A stretch of 33,917 bases of DNA from Egicoccus sp. AB-alg2 (GTDB lineage: Bacteria > Actinomycetota > Nitriliruptoria > Nitriliruptorales > Nitriliruptoraceae). The stretch is from contig NZ_JBGUAX010000019.1 of NCBI RefSeq assembly GCF_041821065.1, positions 1 through 33,917 of the forward strand, read 5' to 3'. The notes beneath the pieces were generated by a model. The model saw only the letters and a program-made list of their open reading frames with translations, made no database searches and had not been told where the DNA came from. Of the stretch, positions 23,998 through 31,602 are shown piece by piece; the stretch's first letter is position 1; every line of letters begins with the position of its first letter. Both the position numbers and the translations under genes were made by a program.

Positions 23998-24980
23998 CAG
24001 GCGGCCCGCTTCTTCAGGCCGACAGCGGTGGCGGCCGCAGCCGCACCGACGCCACCGACGATGGCCAGCGTGCGGCCGGGGTGACCCGCCCGGGACGGCT
24101 TCCAGCCGCCGCTGACGGAGATGCCGGCCGGGACGGGCTCGAAGAGGTTGCCGGCGGTCGGCGCCTCGGCCTCGTCGGTCAGGTGGGAGGCCGCCATGGC
24201 CTTGGCCGCCACCCGCTCGGTCGTGCCGGGCAGCACCTTCATGAAGAACAGGGCCGGGCGCGTGGCGGCGCTGACCGGTACCTCGCGGCGCGGGTGCTTG
24301 AGGTTCTTGATGATGGCCGCCGCGACCCGCGTGGCGTCGACGGTCGGCTCCGGTGGCTTGACCCGCTTGCCGGTGCGGTTGGCGGCGTGCTGGAACAGCG
24401 GCGTGTCGACCGGGCCGGGCATGATCAGCGCGATGCCGATGCCCTTGGCGTCCTGGGTCTCCTGACGCAGCGACTCGGTGAGTCCCCGGATCGCGTACTT
24501 GCTGGCCACGTAGGCGCTCTGCAACGGCGCCGGGACCTTGGAGAGCACGGAGCCGACGTTGACGAGCACACCGTGGCCCTGCTCGCGGAACCAGGGCAGC
24601 GCGGCCCGCGCGCCGTTGGCGTAGCCGAACAGGTTCACCTCGACGACGCGCTTCCACTCGTCCAGCGGCAGCTCCTCGAAGCGCCCGTACTGGTTCACCG
24701 CGGCGTTGTTGACCCAGGCGTCCAGCCGGCCGAAGCGCCCGACCGTGTCCTTGGCGAGGCGTTCGACGGCGGCGGCGTCGGTGACGTCCAGTGCCTCGAC
24801 GTGCAGGCGCTCACGCGTCGAGCCGTCGACCTCCTGGGCGAGGTCCTGCAGTGCCTGTTCGCGACGTGCCACGGCCACCACGGTGCTGCCCACCTGCAGC
24901 AGGCCCTTGACGGTGGCGCGTCCGATGCCGCTGGAGGCCCCGGTCACGACGACGACGGCGTCCTTGAGTTTGGTCCCCAC
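23997..24980 (-). CDS. short-chain dehydrogenase/reductase with hydrophobic C-terminal tail
   Basis: A 327-residue SDR, longer than the usual 250. Cofactor motif TGASSGIG near residues 13-20, DVTD near 66, NNAA near 92, the active Ser in VGSVLSK near 138, and the catalytic Y-x3-K in SAYVASKYAIRGL near 152-156, followed by PGPVDTP. The cofactor is probably NADP(H) because of the ARREQ after strand two. An extra segment after residue 240 ends in an Ala/Gly/Val stretch and KKRAA, which could associate with the membrane. GTG start with GAAGGTGG upstream. It is first gene of the hydrolase unit. Confidence 0.92.
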   Translation of the reverse strand: MGTKLKDAVVVVTGASSGIGRATVKGLLQVGSTVVAVARREQALQDLAQEVDGSTRERLHVEALDVTDAAAVERLAKDTVGRFGRLDAWVNNAAVNQYGRFEELPLDEWKRVVEVNLFGYANGARAALPWFREQGHGVLVNVGSVLSKVPAPLQSAYVASKYAIRGLTESLRQETQDAKGIGIALIMPGPVDTPLFQHAANRTGKRVKPPEPTVDATRVAAAIIKNLKHPRREVPVSAATRPALFFMKVLPGTTERVAAKAMAASHLTDEAEAPTAGNLFEPVPAGISVSGGWKPSRAGHPGRTLAIVGGVGAAAAATAVGLKKRAA

Positions 24981-25165
24981 GGTGTGTCCACCTTCCGCTG
25001 GCACGACTGGTCGCTTGGCCGGCCAAGGTGGCATGCGGCACGCGCCGTGTCGGGGCCCCCCGGACACCCGACGTTCGTCGAGCGTGTTCCTGCCGATGGG
25101 ACGGGACTTGCTGGTCGGCGCCTGAAGCTGCGGCCCAGCCGCGCCCGTCTCGGCGTGCCGGCGCG

Positions 25166-25747
25166 CTACTGCACGCGCCCGTCGGCAGCGTCGACGAAGC
25201 GCACCCGCAGGTGCAGTCGGCAGTCCGACCGGCCCAGCGCCTCGGCCATGCGCTCGCTGACGGCGGCGGCGTGTTCACGAAGCGCGGTCAGGTCGCTGGA
25301 GACCGAGGTGGCGACCCGCGCCTCGACCTGCACCGGCTCGTCGTCGACCACCCGGGCGGTGACCTCACGCACATCGGGCCCGCGGGCCAGGTCTCGCTCG
25401 ACGGCTTTCGCGAGCGCGGCCCCTCGCAGCCGTGTCCGGTGCGGTCCGGGCGACGTGGCCAGGTCGAGCTCGGTCACCGCCCGAGGTCGGCGCGCCGGCA
25501 GCAGGTGACGCAGCACGAGGACCAGCCCGAGGATCGCGACCACGACGGCGACCGCCACGACCGCCGCAGGTGGCCACGTTGCCACGAGATCCTCCGTCGT
25601 CTGCAGCAGTTCGGTCGTCGTCGGCAACGAGAACACGCCAGCCGCGGCGAGCAGCACCGCGGCACCGGCCGCGGCGAGGATCAGGCCGAGGATCGTCGTG
25701 ACGAGCCGATCGCCGAACCCGAACAGCCGGCCGGTCCCCCTGGTCAT
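25166..25747 (-). CDS. AmaP/DUF6286-like membrane protein
   Basis: A 193-residue protein with two transmembrane segments (around residues 16-40 and 60-82), then a soluble domain. The layout resembles AmaP, the membrane anchor that holds Asp23 at the envelope, and the related actinobacterial DUF6286 proteins. The C-terminal strands (VREVTARVVDDEPVQVEARV, later CRLHLRVRFVDA) look like the Asp23-type alkaline-shock fold. Its ATG overlaps the preceding stop (ATGA). It is the last gene of the envelope-stress operon. Confidence 0.78.
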   Translation of the reverse strand: MTRGTGRLFGFGDRLVTTILGLILAAAGAAVLLAAAGVFSLPTTTELLQTTEDLVATWPPAAVVAVAVVVAILGLVLVLRHLLPARRPRAVTELDLATSPGPHRTRLRGAALAKAVERDLARGPDVREVTARVVDDEPVQVEARVATSVSSDLTALREHAAAVSERMAEALGRSDCRLHLRVRFVDAADGRVQ

Positions 25748-26283
25748 CGCACCCGCCCCCCGCTGGATCTCACGTCGAGGCGCACGCGCGGCGCGCGACG
25801 GGCCACGAGCTCGTCGAGTTGTGCCCGCAGCGCGGTGCGCAGCCGCTGCCGGAGCGAACGGTCGTCGGTGCCCTCCACGCGATAGACCCGAACCCTCGCT
25901 CGTCGCCGGATCCGCACCCGGGCGCTCCGAACGTCCTCGTCACCCTCGGCGGTGGCCGCCAGACGCCGCTCGAGGCCACGACGCTCGAGCATCACCGTGA
26001 CCCGCTCGGTCGCATGGTGTTGGAAGGCGCGCCGTCCCCGGGGGACGAACTGCAGCGCGAGCAGTGCCAGACCCAGCACGAGGAGGAGCGCGGCGACCAG
26101 CACACCTTCGGTCGACGTCAACGCGAACCCGCCGATGGCGTCCCGCACCGCGTCGACGTCCACCAGACGCTCCGGTCGCCCCAGGTTGGCGAGCACGACG
26201 TCGGTGGCGACCACGACGGCCAGCGCCGTCACGGCCCCCCAGAAGACGAGGGCCACCAGGCGCTCCACCACCCGCGGCACCAT
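25744..26283 (-). CDS. DUF6286-like membrane protein
   Basis: A 179-residue protein with two transmembrane segments (around residues 8-32 and 58-82) and a basic soluble domain (ARVRIRRRARVRVYRVEG, then RLRTALRAQLDELV, then RVRLDVRSSG). The layout parallels its neighbour at 25166-25747. Both probably bind the Asp23-family proteins encoded just upstream in the operon to the cytoplasmic membrane. The stop overlaps the next ATG. Function is inferred from family and context. Confidence 0.75.
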   Translation of the reverse strand: MVPRVVERLVALVFWGAVTALAVVVATDVVLANLGRPERLVDVDAVRDAIGGFALTSTEGVLVAALLLVLGLALLALQFVPRGRRAFQHHATERVTVMLERRGLERRLAATAEGDEDVRSARVRIRRRARVRVYRVEGTDDRSLRQRLRTALRAQLDELVARRAPRVRLDVRSSGGRVR

Positions 26284-26296
26284 GCGTTCACCCCCG

Positions 26297-26656
26297 TCAC
26301 GATCGCTCTGGCGAGCCGTTCCCGCGACCCGCCGGCTCGCCCGACTCGAGGTCGACGAATCGGATGTCGATCCGCAGTGGTTCGTCCGCCGGGCCCACCC
26401 GCTCGCGGACGGCCCGACTCACGGCGCTGGCCAGCGCCGGCAACTCGTAGCCGTAGGTGGCGACGAGGCGGAGGCGGACGGTGATGGGCGCCTCCAGGAC
26501 GACCCGGACGCCTTCCACCGGCTCGCCGTCCGCATACGTCGCGAACTCACCCAGCGCGCCTCCGTCGAGGCGTGCCACCCCGGGCGTGGCCTGCGCGGCC
26601 TCGACCGCCGCGCGAGCGATCGCCACCCGACGCGGTGGCGCGGTCTCATTCGACAC
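26297..26656 (-). CDS. Asp23/Gls24-like protein, short form
   Basis: A 119-residue soluble protein with the strand-helix pattern of Asp23-type proteins: ATPGVARLDGGALGEFATYA near residues 23-42, ITVRLRLVATYGYELPALAS, then VSRAVRERV and LRIDIRFVDLESGE. It is shorter and more divergent than the neighbour and its N-terminus lacks the usual VVAKIVAIAAREVNGV motif, having VAIARAAVEAAQATPGV instead. GTG start with AGAGGAA upstream; it overlaps the end of the Asp23 gene by 11 bp. Confidence 0.8.
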   Translation of the reverse strand: MSNETAPPRRVAIARAAVEAAQATPGVARLDGGALGEFATYADGEPVEGVRVVLEAPITVRLRLVATYGYELPALASAVSRAVRERVGPADEPLRIDIRFVDLESGEPAGRGNGSPERS

Positions 26657-27113
26657 GGCGTTCCTCTTCGGCGCCCTCGTCGTCCTCGTCGCCGAACCGC
26701 AGATCGGTGACGGCGATGTTGACCTCGACGACCTCCAGGCCGGTGAGTTCCTCGACGCGGTCGATGACGTTCTGACGCACCGAGGAGGCGACCTCCTGGA
26801 TCGTCGCCGGATACTGGACGGTGAGGGTCAGATCAGCTGCGGCCTGGCGGGTGCCGACCTCGACCCCGACCCCGGCCGTCCGGTGCTCGTCACCGCGGAT
26901 GCGGCCGACCACGTCCGCGATCGCGCCGCTCACCGCGCCGCCGAGCGACGCCACACCATTGACCTCCCGGGCGGCGATCGCGACGATCTTGGCGACGACG
27001 TTGTCGTCGATGGTCGTCGTACCCCGGTCCCCTTCGTGGCGCGCCACCTCGGTCGACGGGCCGCCTCGTCGCTCGGTGCTCGACGGCTCTGCTGCGGCGG
27101 GCGTACTGCTCAT
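26646..27113 (-). CDS. Asp23/Gls24 family envelope stress response protein
   Basis: A 155-residue Asp23 protein, known from Gram-positive bacteria as an abundant membrane-associated envelope-stress protein held by AmaP. Diagnostic motifs: TIDDNVVAKIVAIAAREVNG, VASLGGAV, the strand VGVEVGTRQAAADLTLTVQY, and IQEVASSVRQNVIDRVEELT followed by VVEVNIAVTDLRF. The C-terminus is acidic. ATG with AAGGAG eight bases upstream; the ORF continues 11 codons further upstream without a site. It is followed by the short Asp23-like gene with an 11-bp overlap and preceded by a DUF2273 gene. Confidence 0.95.
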   Translation of the reverse strand: MSSTPAAAEPSSTERRGGPSTEVARHEGDRGTTTIDDNVVAKIVAIAAREVNGVASLGGAVSGAIADVVGRIRGDEHRTAGVGVEVGTRQAAADLTLTVQYPATIQEVASSVRQNVIDRVEELTGLEVVEVNIAVTDLRFGDEDDEGAEEERRVE

Positions 27114-27184
27114 GGGCTGCTCCTTCGTCCGATGACTCCGCTGCATGGGCGTCTGGGCGGGTCGACCGGGAGCGACCAGCAGGC

Positions 27185-27364
27185 TCAGGTCTCGTGCTGA
27201 TGACCCAGGTACTCGGCCAGGTCCACGCGCCCGGTCGTCACCGCGGCGATCACGGCACCCGCGGCGGCGAGGACGCCGACGAGGAGCGCCGACAGGAAGC
27301 CGGCGAAGACCCAGATCGACCCCAGCACCAGCCCGACGAGCGCTCCGAAACGGATGGCGGTCAT
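27185..27364 (-). CDS. DUF2273-like small membrane protein
   Basis: A 59-residue protein with two hydrophobic segments (about residues 6-24 and 27-47, GALVGLVLGSIWVFAGFL and SALLVGVLAAAGAVIAAV) separated by a short turn. Small DUF2273 proteins are typical partners in Asp23/AmaP operons, which supports the call. ATG with GAGGTGG directly upstream. It is first in the operon, 71 bp before the Asp23 gene. Confidence 0.82.
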   Translation of the reverse strand: MTAIRFGALVGLVLGSIWVFAGFLSALLVGVLAAAGAVIAAVTTGRVDLAEYLGHQHET

Positions 27365-27481
27365 GTCCACCTCGAGTCGTCCCGGGCAGCTCACCGTCCC
27401 GCGACTGCCCGCTTCCCGGTCACCCGAACAAGACCAGCATGCGGGACCCTCCCGCGGGTGGTCATGGCCGATCGGGAGCCA

Positions 27482-27835
27482 TCACTGCAACGAACGCCGG
27501 ACCCTGGGCTTTCGAACGACCCCACGACGGATGGCGCGCAGCAGGCGGCGCCCGCGCCGCCGACGCACCGTCAGCCGGCGGGCCGGGTCGGTGACGTGCC
27601 GGGCGTCGACGCGCGTCGCCGGTCGCGAGGCCGCCAGCAGCAGGTCACGGGCCGCGGTGAGCGTTGCGAAGGCCTGCGGGTCGCCACCGGCGTCCGGGTG
27701 CAGACGCCGCGCGAGTCGTCGATAGGCCGCGAGGACCTCGCGCTCACCGGCCGTCGCGGAAACGCCGAGGAGGCGGCGCGCCTCGGCGGTGCTGCGCGGA
27801 CGGTCATGGGACACGCTGGAACTGCCTCGCCTCAT
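27482..27835 (-). CDS. J-domain protein
   Basis: A 117-residue protein with a J-domain core: EARRLLGVSATAGEREVLAA, then YRRLARRLHPDAGGDPQAFA, with the essential HPD at about residue 50. The rest is a basic Arg-rich tail. It is a short DnaK co-chaperone-like protein; the partner is unknown. The start is uncertain: ATG 27835 has no good ribosome site, and a GTG at 27814 (VSHDRPR) is an alternative with GAGG further upstream. It lies between the Asp23 operon and tRNA-Ser on the same strand. Confidence 0.8.
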   Translation of the reverse strand: MRRGSSSVSHDRPRSTAEARRLLGVSATAGEREVLAAYRRLARRLHPDAGGDPQAFATLTAARDLLLAASRPATRVDARHVTDPARRLTVRRRRGRRLLRAIRRGVVRKPRVRRSLQ

Positions 27836-27919
27836 GGGCGTGCACCGACCGCGGTCGGCGCGCCAGGTGGTGACCCGATGGTGAACACCTGCGCGCCGCC
27901 GTGCCAACCCCGACGTGCG

Positions 27920-27945
27920 AGAGGCGGCCCCGTGGGGCCGCCTCT
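27920..27945 (-). terminator. terminator downstream of tRNA-Ser(CGA)
   Basis: A perfect 12-bp stem (AGAGGCGGCCCC and complement) with a 2-nt loop centre, 14 bp beyond the 3' end of the minus-strand tRNA-Ser. It probably ends the tRNA transcript; there is no T-run. Confidence 0.75.
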
Positions 27946-27959
27946 GCGGGATGTGTCGG

Positions 27960-28048
27960 CGGAGGGAGAGGGATTCGAACCCTCGAGGGGCGTGAACCCC
28001 TACTCGCTTTCGAGGCGAGCGCACTAGGCCGGACTATGCGATCCCTCC
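27960..28048 (-). tRNA. tRNA-Ser, anticodon CGA
   Basis: On the minus strand the acceptor ends pair GGAGGGA/TCCCTCC with discriminator G. The anticodon arm CTCGC-CTCGAAA-GCGAG gives CGA (reads UCG). A long variable arm and the T-arm GGTTCGAATCC are present, as expected for serine. The bases after the discriminator are CCG, so CCA is not encoded and must be added by the CCA enzyme, unlike the other tRNA-Ser in the window. Confidence 0.97.
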
Positions 28049-28105
28049 AGACGGTCGGGGAGGGTACGTCGTCGCCGGCCCGACCGGCAACCGCGGCCGG
28101 CCGCG

Positions 28106-29284
28106 TCACCCGGTGGGCGTGTCGGCGCGCACGAGCACGTCACGGGTCAGCCCGGCCACCGACGGGATGCCGGCCAGCGCCAGGGTCAGGTCGAGGTCCG
28201 CGAGCAGGCACCGGAAGACGTGACGCACGCCCTCCTCGCCGGCCAGCGCGAGCCCCCACACCCACGGCCGCCCGATCAGCACCGCACGCGCGCCGAGGGC
28301 GATGGCGACGGCCGCGTCGGCCCCCGACCGCACGCCACTGTCGAACAGCACCGGCACCGTGCCCCCGACGGCCTCGACCACGCCCGGCAGGGCGTCCAGC
28401 GACCCGATGGCGTTGTCGACCTGCCGGCCGCCGTGGTTGGACACGACCAGCCCGACGACGCCGGCGTCGATCGCCAGGCGGGCGTCGTCGGGGTGCTGGA
28501 TGCCCTTGACCAGCACCGGCAGCGGTGAGCGGGCGCAGAAGTCATGCAGGTGCTGCCAGGTCTGCGACGGGTCGCTGAAGACCTGGATCCACCGCATCAC
28601 CGCGGCCTGCTGCTCGGACAGGTGCTCATTGGGCTCGGCGACGCCGGCCGTGAAGGTCGGGTCGGTGAGGTAGTTGGCCAGCCCCTCGGCGTGCAGGAAC
28701 GGCAGGTAGGCGGTGGCCAGGTCGCGCGGCCGCCACGCGAGCAGGCGCGTGTCCAGGGTGATCACGACCGCCTCGTAGCCGGCGTCGGCGGCCCGCTGCA
28801 CGAGGCTGTCCGTGACCGGGTCCTCCGCCGGCCAGTACAGCTGGAACCAGCGTGGCCCGTCCCCGGCGGCCTCGGCCACCTCCTCCAGCGGGAACGAGGA
28901 CACCGTCGACAGGATCGAGGGCAGCCCCAGCGACGCGAGGGCGCGCGCGACGGCCTTCTCGCCCTCGGGATGCACGATCGACTGCACCCCGACGGGTCCG
29001 GCCAGCAGGGGTGCGGGCAGGGTGCGCCCGAACAGCTCCACGTCCAGGTCGCGCTCGGCGACGTCGACGAGCATGCGGGGCACGAACCGCCAGCGCGCGA
29101 AGGCCTGCCGGTTGGCGGCGGCGGTGCGCTCGGCGCCGGCGCTGCCGGCGACGTAGCCGAACGCCCGGTCGTCGAGCACCTCGCGGGCCGCCGCCTCCAG
29201 CGCGTCGTAGGTCACCGGCAGATCCGGGACCTTGCCGCCCATGCCGGCGAAGTACAGCTCGTACTGGAACGTGTTGAAACCCAT
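28106..29284 (-). CDS. FMN-dependent alpha-hydroxy-acid dehydrogenase/oxidase
   Basis: A 392-residue enzyme of the lactate 2-monooxygenase / glycolate-lactate oxidase family, which oxidises 2-hydroxy acids using FMN. Motifs: FGYVAGSAGAE (Tyr of the active site) near residue 43, LLAGPVGVQSIVHPEGE, WFQLYWPAEDP, VVITLDTRLLAWRPRD, the FMN lysine in VLVKGIQHPDDA near residue 265, the catalytic His in VVSNHGGRQVDNAIG near 288, DSGVRSGADAAVAIALGARA and IGRPWVWGL. It resembles lactate 2-monooxygenase in the long middle part. The start MGFNTFQYELYFAGM has GAGAGGGG upstream. Confidence 0.95.
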   Translation of the reverse strand: MGFNTFQYELYFAGMGGKVPDLPVTYDALEAAAREVLDDRAFGYVAGSAGAERTAAANRQAFARWRFVPRMLVDVAERDLDVELFGRTLPAPLLAGPVGVQSIVHPEGEKAVARALASLGLPSILSTVSSFPLEEVAEAAGDGPRWFQLYWPAEDPVTDSLVQRAADAGYEAVVITLDTRLLAWRPRDLATAYLPFLHAEGLANYLTDPTFTAGVAEPNEHLSEQQAAVMRWIQVFSDPSQTWQHLHDFCARSPLPVLVKGIQHPDDARLAIDAGVVGLVVSNHGGRQVDNAIGSLDALPGVVEAVGGTVPVLFDSGVRSGADAAVAIALGARAVLIGRPWVWGLALAGEEGVRHVFRCLLADLDLTLALAGIPSVAGLTRDVLVRADTPTG

Positions 29285-29385
29285 GGCGCCCCTCTCCGCG
29301 ACGACGGCTGCGCGCACCGTAGGCGGGCGCCGCCCCGGACCGTGGATCGACGCGTCAGCGCGGCAACGTGCCAGGACCAATCACG

Positions 29386-29955
29386 TCAAGCCGTAGCTCG
29401 CGTGGGCCGGTATCGCAGGGCGACCGCCCCCGACCGGAACTCCTGGCGATCCACGAGTTCGAGCTGGATGCGCTCGCGCAGACCGGCGAGCAACGTCGGC
29501 CCGTGTCCGGCAAGGACCGGCTGCACGAGGAACTCGTACTCGTCGATCAGGTCCAGATCCGCCAACGCCAGGGGGAGCGTCACGCCACCCACGAACAGGC
29601 GCTCGCCTGGCTCGTGCTTGAGCCGCTGAACCGCTTGTCCCAAGTCGCCTCGCACCAGCTCGGCATTCCAATCGACCTCGCTCAGTGTGCTCGACACGAC
29701 GTACTTCTTTGCCCGGTCGATGGTCTCGGCGAACGGGATCTCCCACTCGTCCATCCAGTCCGGCCACGTGCCCGAGGCCGGCTGCCGCCACGCCGACTCC
29801 ATCATCTCGTAGGTCACCCGGCCGAACAGCAGGGCATCGGCCCGTCTCATCTCGGCGGTCCAGTAGCGCATCGACTCCTCGTCTGGGGGCAGCCCTGCCT
29901 CGTGATGGCAGCAGCCGTCGAGCGTGACGTTGATCGAGTACCGAAGGGGTCTCAT
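29386..29955 (-). CDS. RibD C-terminal / dihydrofolate-reductase-like family protein
   Basis: A 189-residue protein of the bacterial RibD-C/DHFR-like group; the reductase reaction is inferred from fold, with no confirmed substrate. Motifs: RPLRYSINVTLDGCCHHEAG at the N-terminus, ADALLFGRVTYEMMESAW near residue 40, KKYVVSSTLSEVDWNAELVRGD near 85, LFVGGVTLPLALADLDLIDE near 118 and EYEFLVQPVLAGHGPTLLAG. ATG start with GGAG upstream. It is a lone gene flanked by repeat-containing intergenic DNA, and its sequence has more A/T-ending codons than its neighbours, so it may be a recent arrival. Confidence 0.9.
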   Translation of the reverse strand: MRPLRYSINVTLDGCCHHEAGLPPDEESMRYWTAEMRRADALLFGRVTYEMMESAWRQPASGTWPDWMDEWEIPFAETIDRAKKYVVSSTLSEVDWNAELVRGDLGQAVQRLKHEPGERLFVGGVTLPLALADLDLIDEYEFLVQPVLAGHGPTLLAGLRERIQLELVDRQEFRSGAVALRYRPTRATA

Positions 29956-30277
29956 CTCGTTTGCTCTCCATCGATGGGCGCCGCGCGTTCACCGGACCGT
30001 ATGCAGACGACTGCCGGCGCGATGTCTCATCGGCGCCTCGATCCCACCGCCGCAGGAGCTGGCGATTCCAGGCGTGTCGAGCCGGCGATGTGAGGCGCCT
30101 CGGTGCGTCGCTCGTTCGACCTCGTGCCCGACGCTCGGCGCACGGCCCGGCGGTCGGCCTGCTCGAAACCTGGCCATGCTCAGGAAGTGGGCGGTCGCGC
30201 CGTCCGGCACGGCGGTCGGCCTGCTCGGAACCTGGCCATGCCCAGGAAGTGGGCGGGCGCCGGCGGATCGACGCGGA
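29956..30277. other. intergenic region between tadA and the RibD-like gene
   Basis: A gap of about 320 bp holding the two direct repeats at 30149-30256. The first 190 bp show nothing further that I can support. Confidence 0.6.
30149..30256. repeat. two 46-bp direct repeats
   Basis: Copies at 30149-30194 and 30211-30256, with only two or three differences, period 62 bp, separated by 16 bp. Each starts GGCGGTCGGCCTGCTCG and ends AGGAAGTGGGCGG. Copy 2 contains an internal hairpin CCTGG-CCATGC-CCAGG; in copy 1 the right arm is one base weaker. The period is close to that of the repeats at 1342-1510. Confidence 0.88.
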
Positions 30278-30739
30278 TCAGCGCAGCTGGCGTGGCTTGC
30301 GGCGGCGCGCGAAGAAGTCGCGCAGCAGCTGCCCGCACCGCTCGGCCGCGACCCCGCGCACCACCTCCACCCGGTGGTTGAGCCGCGGGTCGCGCGGCAC
30401 GTCGTACAGGGCCCCGACGGCGCCGGCCTTGGGGTCGTCGGCCCCGAACACCAGCCGCGGCAGGCGGGCCAGCACGAGCGCCCCGGCGCACATCGTGCAC
30501 GGCTCCAGCGTCACGTACAGCGTGCAACCGTCCAGGCGCCAGGAGCCGACGACGGCGGCCGCGTCACGCAGGGCGAGGATCTCCGCGTGGGCCGTTGGAT
30601 CCTGGTCCACCTCGCGGCGGTTGTGGCCCCGGGCGATCACCTCGCCGTCGCGGACGACGACCGCGCCGATGGGCACGTCGTCGTGCGCCGCGGCCCGCTC
30701 GGCCTCGGCGATCGCCGCCTGCATCCAGGTCTCGTCCAT
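30278..30739 (-). CDS. tadA: tRNA adenosine(34) deaminase TadA
   Basis: A 153-residue deaminase that converts A34 to inosine in tRNA-Arg(ACG). Catalytic zinc motifs are intact: TAHAEI (His and the general-base Glu) near residues 50-55 and PCTMCAGA near residues 81-88. The N-terminus MQAAIAEAERAAAHDDVPIGAVVVRDGEVI is typical. The length is standard. ATG start has a weak ribosome site. It lies on the same strand as the two tRNA-Ser genes and dnaX; in actinobacteria tadA is often near tRNA-Ser. Confidence 0.95.
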   Translation of the reverse strand: MDETWMQAAIAEAERAAAHDDVPIGAVVVRDGEVIARGHNRREVDQDPTAHAEILALRDAAAVVGSWRLDGCTLYVTLEPCTMCAGALVLARLPRLVFGADDPKAGAVGALYDVPRDPRLNHRVEVVRGVAAERCGQLLRDFFARRRKPRQLR

Positions 30740-30831
30740 GTTCGCCGGCAGGCTAGACGCGCTGCGGGGACGACCCGCCGCCGCTACGTTCAGCGGACGG
30801 GTCGGACGCGGAGTGGCCCGCAGAGGACAGC

Positions 30832-31602
30832 GTGGAGTACCACCCCGGGGTCGAGTTGCAGCTGCTCGACGTCACCGTTCGAGCGCAACGAGCGATCCTG
30901 CGGGCCAAACGGCCGGAAGACGTCGTTGCGGCGCTGGAGCGCGCCGTGGCCCAGCTCGGCGGCTCCCTCGTGCCGGCCCACATCGCGGGCGACGAGGTAC
31001 TGCACATGGACGTCGGCCTCGGCGTGCGCGGGCCGCTGCTGCCCTGGGCCGCGCCCGACGACCCGGCGCGCCCGCGGCTGGAGCACGTGCTGCCCGGCCT
31101 GGTCGAGGACGGCCAGCAGATGGTCCATCGCCTGTGGCGCCTGGCCGAACGCGGCGACCCTACGCTGCACGACGAGCTCACCGGCGCGCTTCACGCCACC
31201 GCCACCACCAGGCTGATCACCCGCTCGCGTGCCGGTGACGTGCTGGCGGGCCTGGTGCTGGACCCGGACGGAGCCGTTGCGCGCCTCCATGGCGGCGCCC
31301 GCATGAGCAGCCTGCTGCACCAGCTGGCCGTCAACGTCCGCAGCGAACTCGACGTGGACGAACGGCTCGGGCGCCTGCACGGCCTCGCACTGGTCGCGGT
31401 CCTGCCCCAGTCCGACGAGGCGCGGGCGCAGGAGCTGCTGACCCGACTCGACCAGCGCTGGCGGCGCCGCGAGGACACGATCGACGCGCCGCTGCGGGGC
31501 GCGGTCACGGTCGTGGCCGACCGGCCGATCGACGCCCTGGCACGGCTGCGCGAGCGGCTCGGCCTGGTCCGCAGCGACGACGAGACGGTGGACGCCCCAT
31601 GA
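30832..31602 (+). CDS. degenerate GGDEF-domain protein
   Basis: A 256-residue cytoplasmic protein. Residues 1-100 are an unfamiliar N-terminal domain, possibly GAF-like (VVAALERAVAQLGGSLVPAHIAGDE). Residues 105-250 follow the GGDEF fold: DELTGALHATATTRLI is the DxLTGLxNR entry, LVLDPDGAVARLHGGARM matches the LDIDxFKxINDxxGH strand, and RLHGLALVAVLP is where RxGGDEFxVLLP should be. The signature is HGLAL and the metal-binding aspartate is replaced, so it cannot make cyclic-di-GMP by the known mechanism. GTG start with AGAGGA upstream. Its stop overlaps the next ATG, coupling it to the B12-domain gene. Confidence 0.82.
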   Translation: MEYHPGVELQLLDVTVRAQRAILRAKRPEDVVAALERAVAQLGGSLVPAHIAGDEVLHMDVGLGVRGPLLPWAAPDDPARPRLEHVLPGLVEDGQQMVHRLWRLAERGDPTLHDELTGALHATATTRLITRSRAGDVLAGLVLDPDGAVARLHGGARMSSLLHQLAVNVRSELDVDERLGRLHGLALVAVLPQSDEARAQELLTRLDQRWRRREDTIDAPLRGAVTVVADRPIDALARLRERLGLVRSDDETVDAP

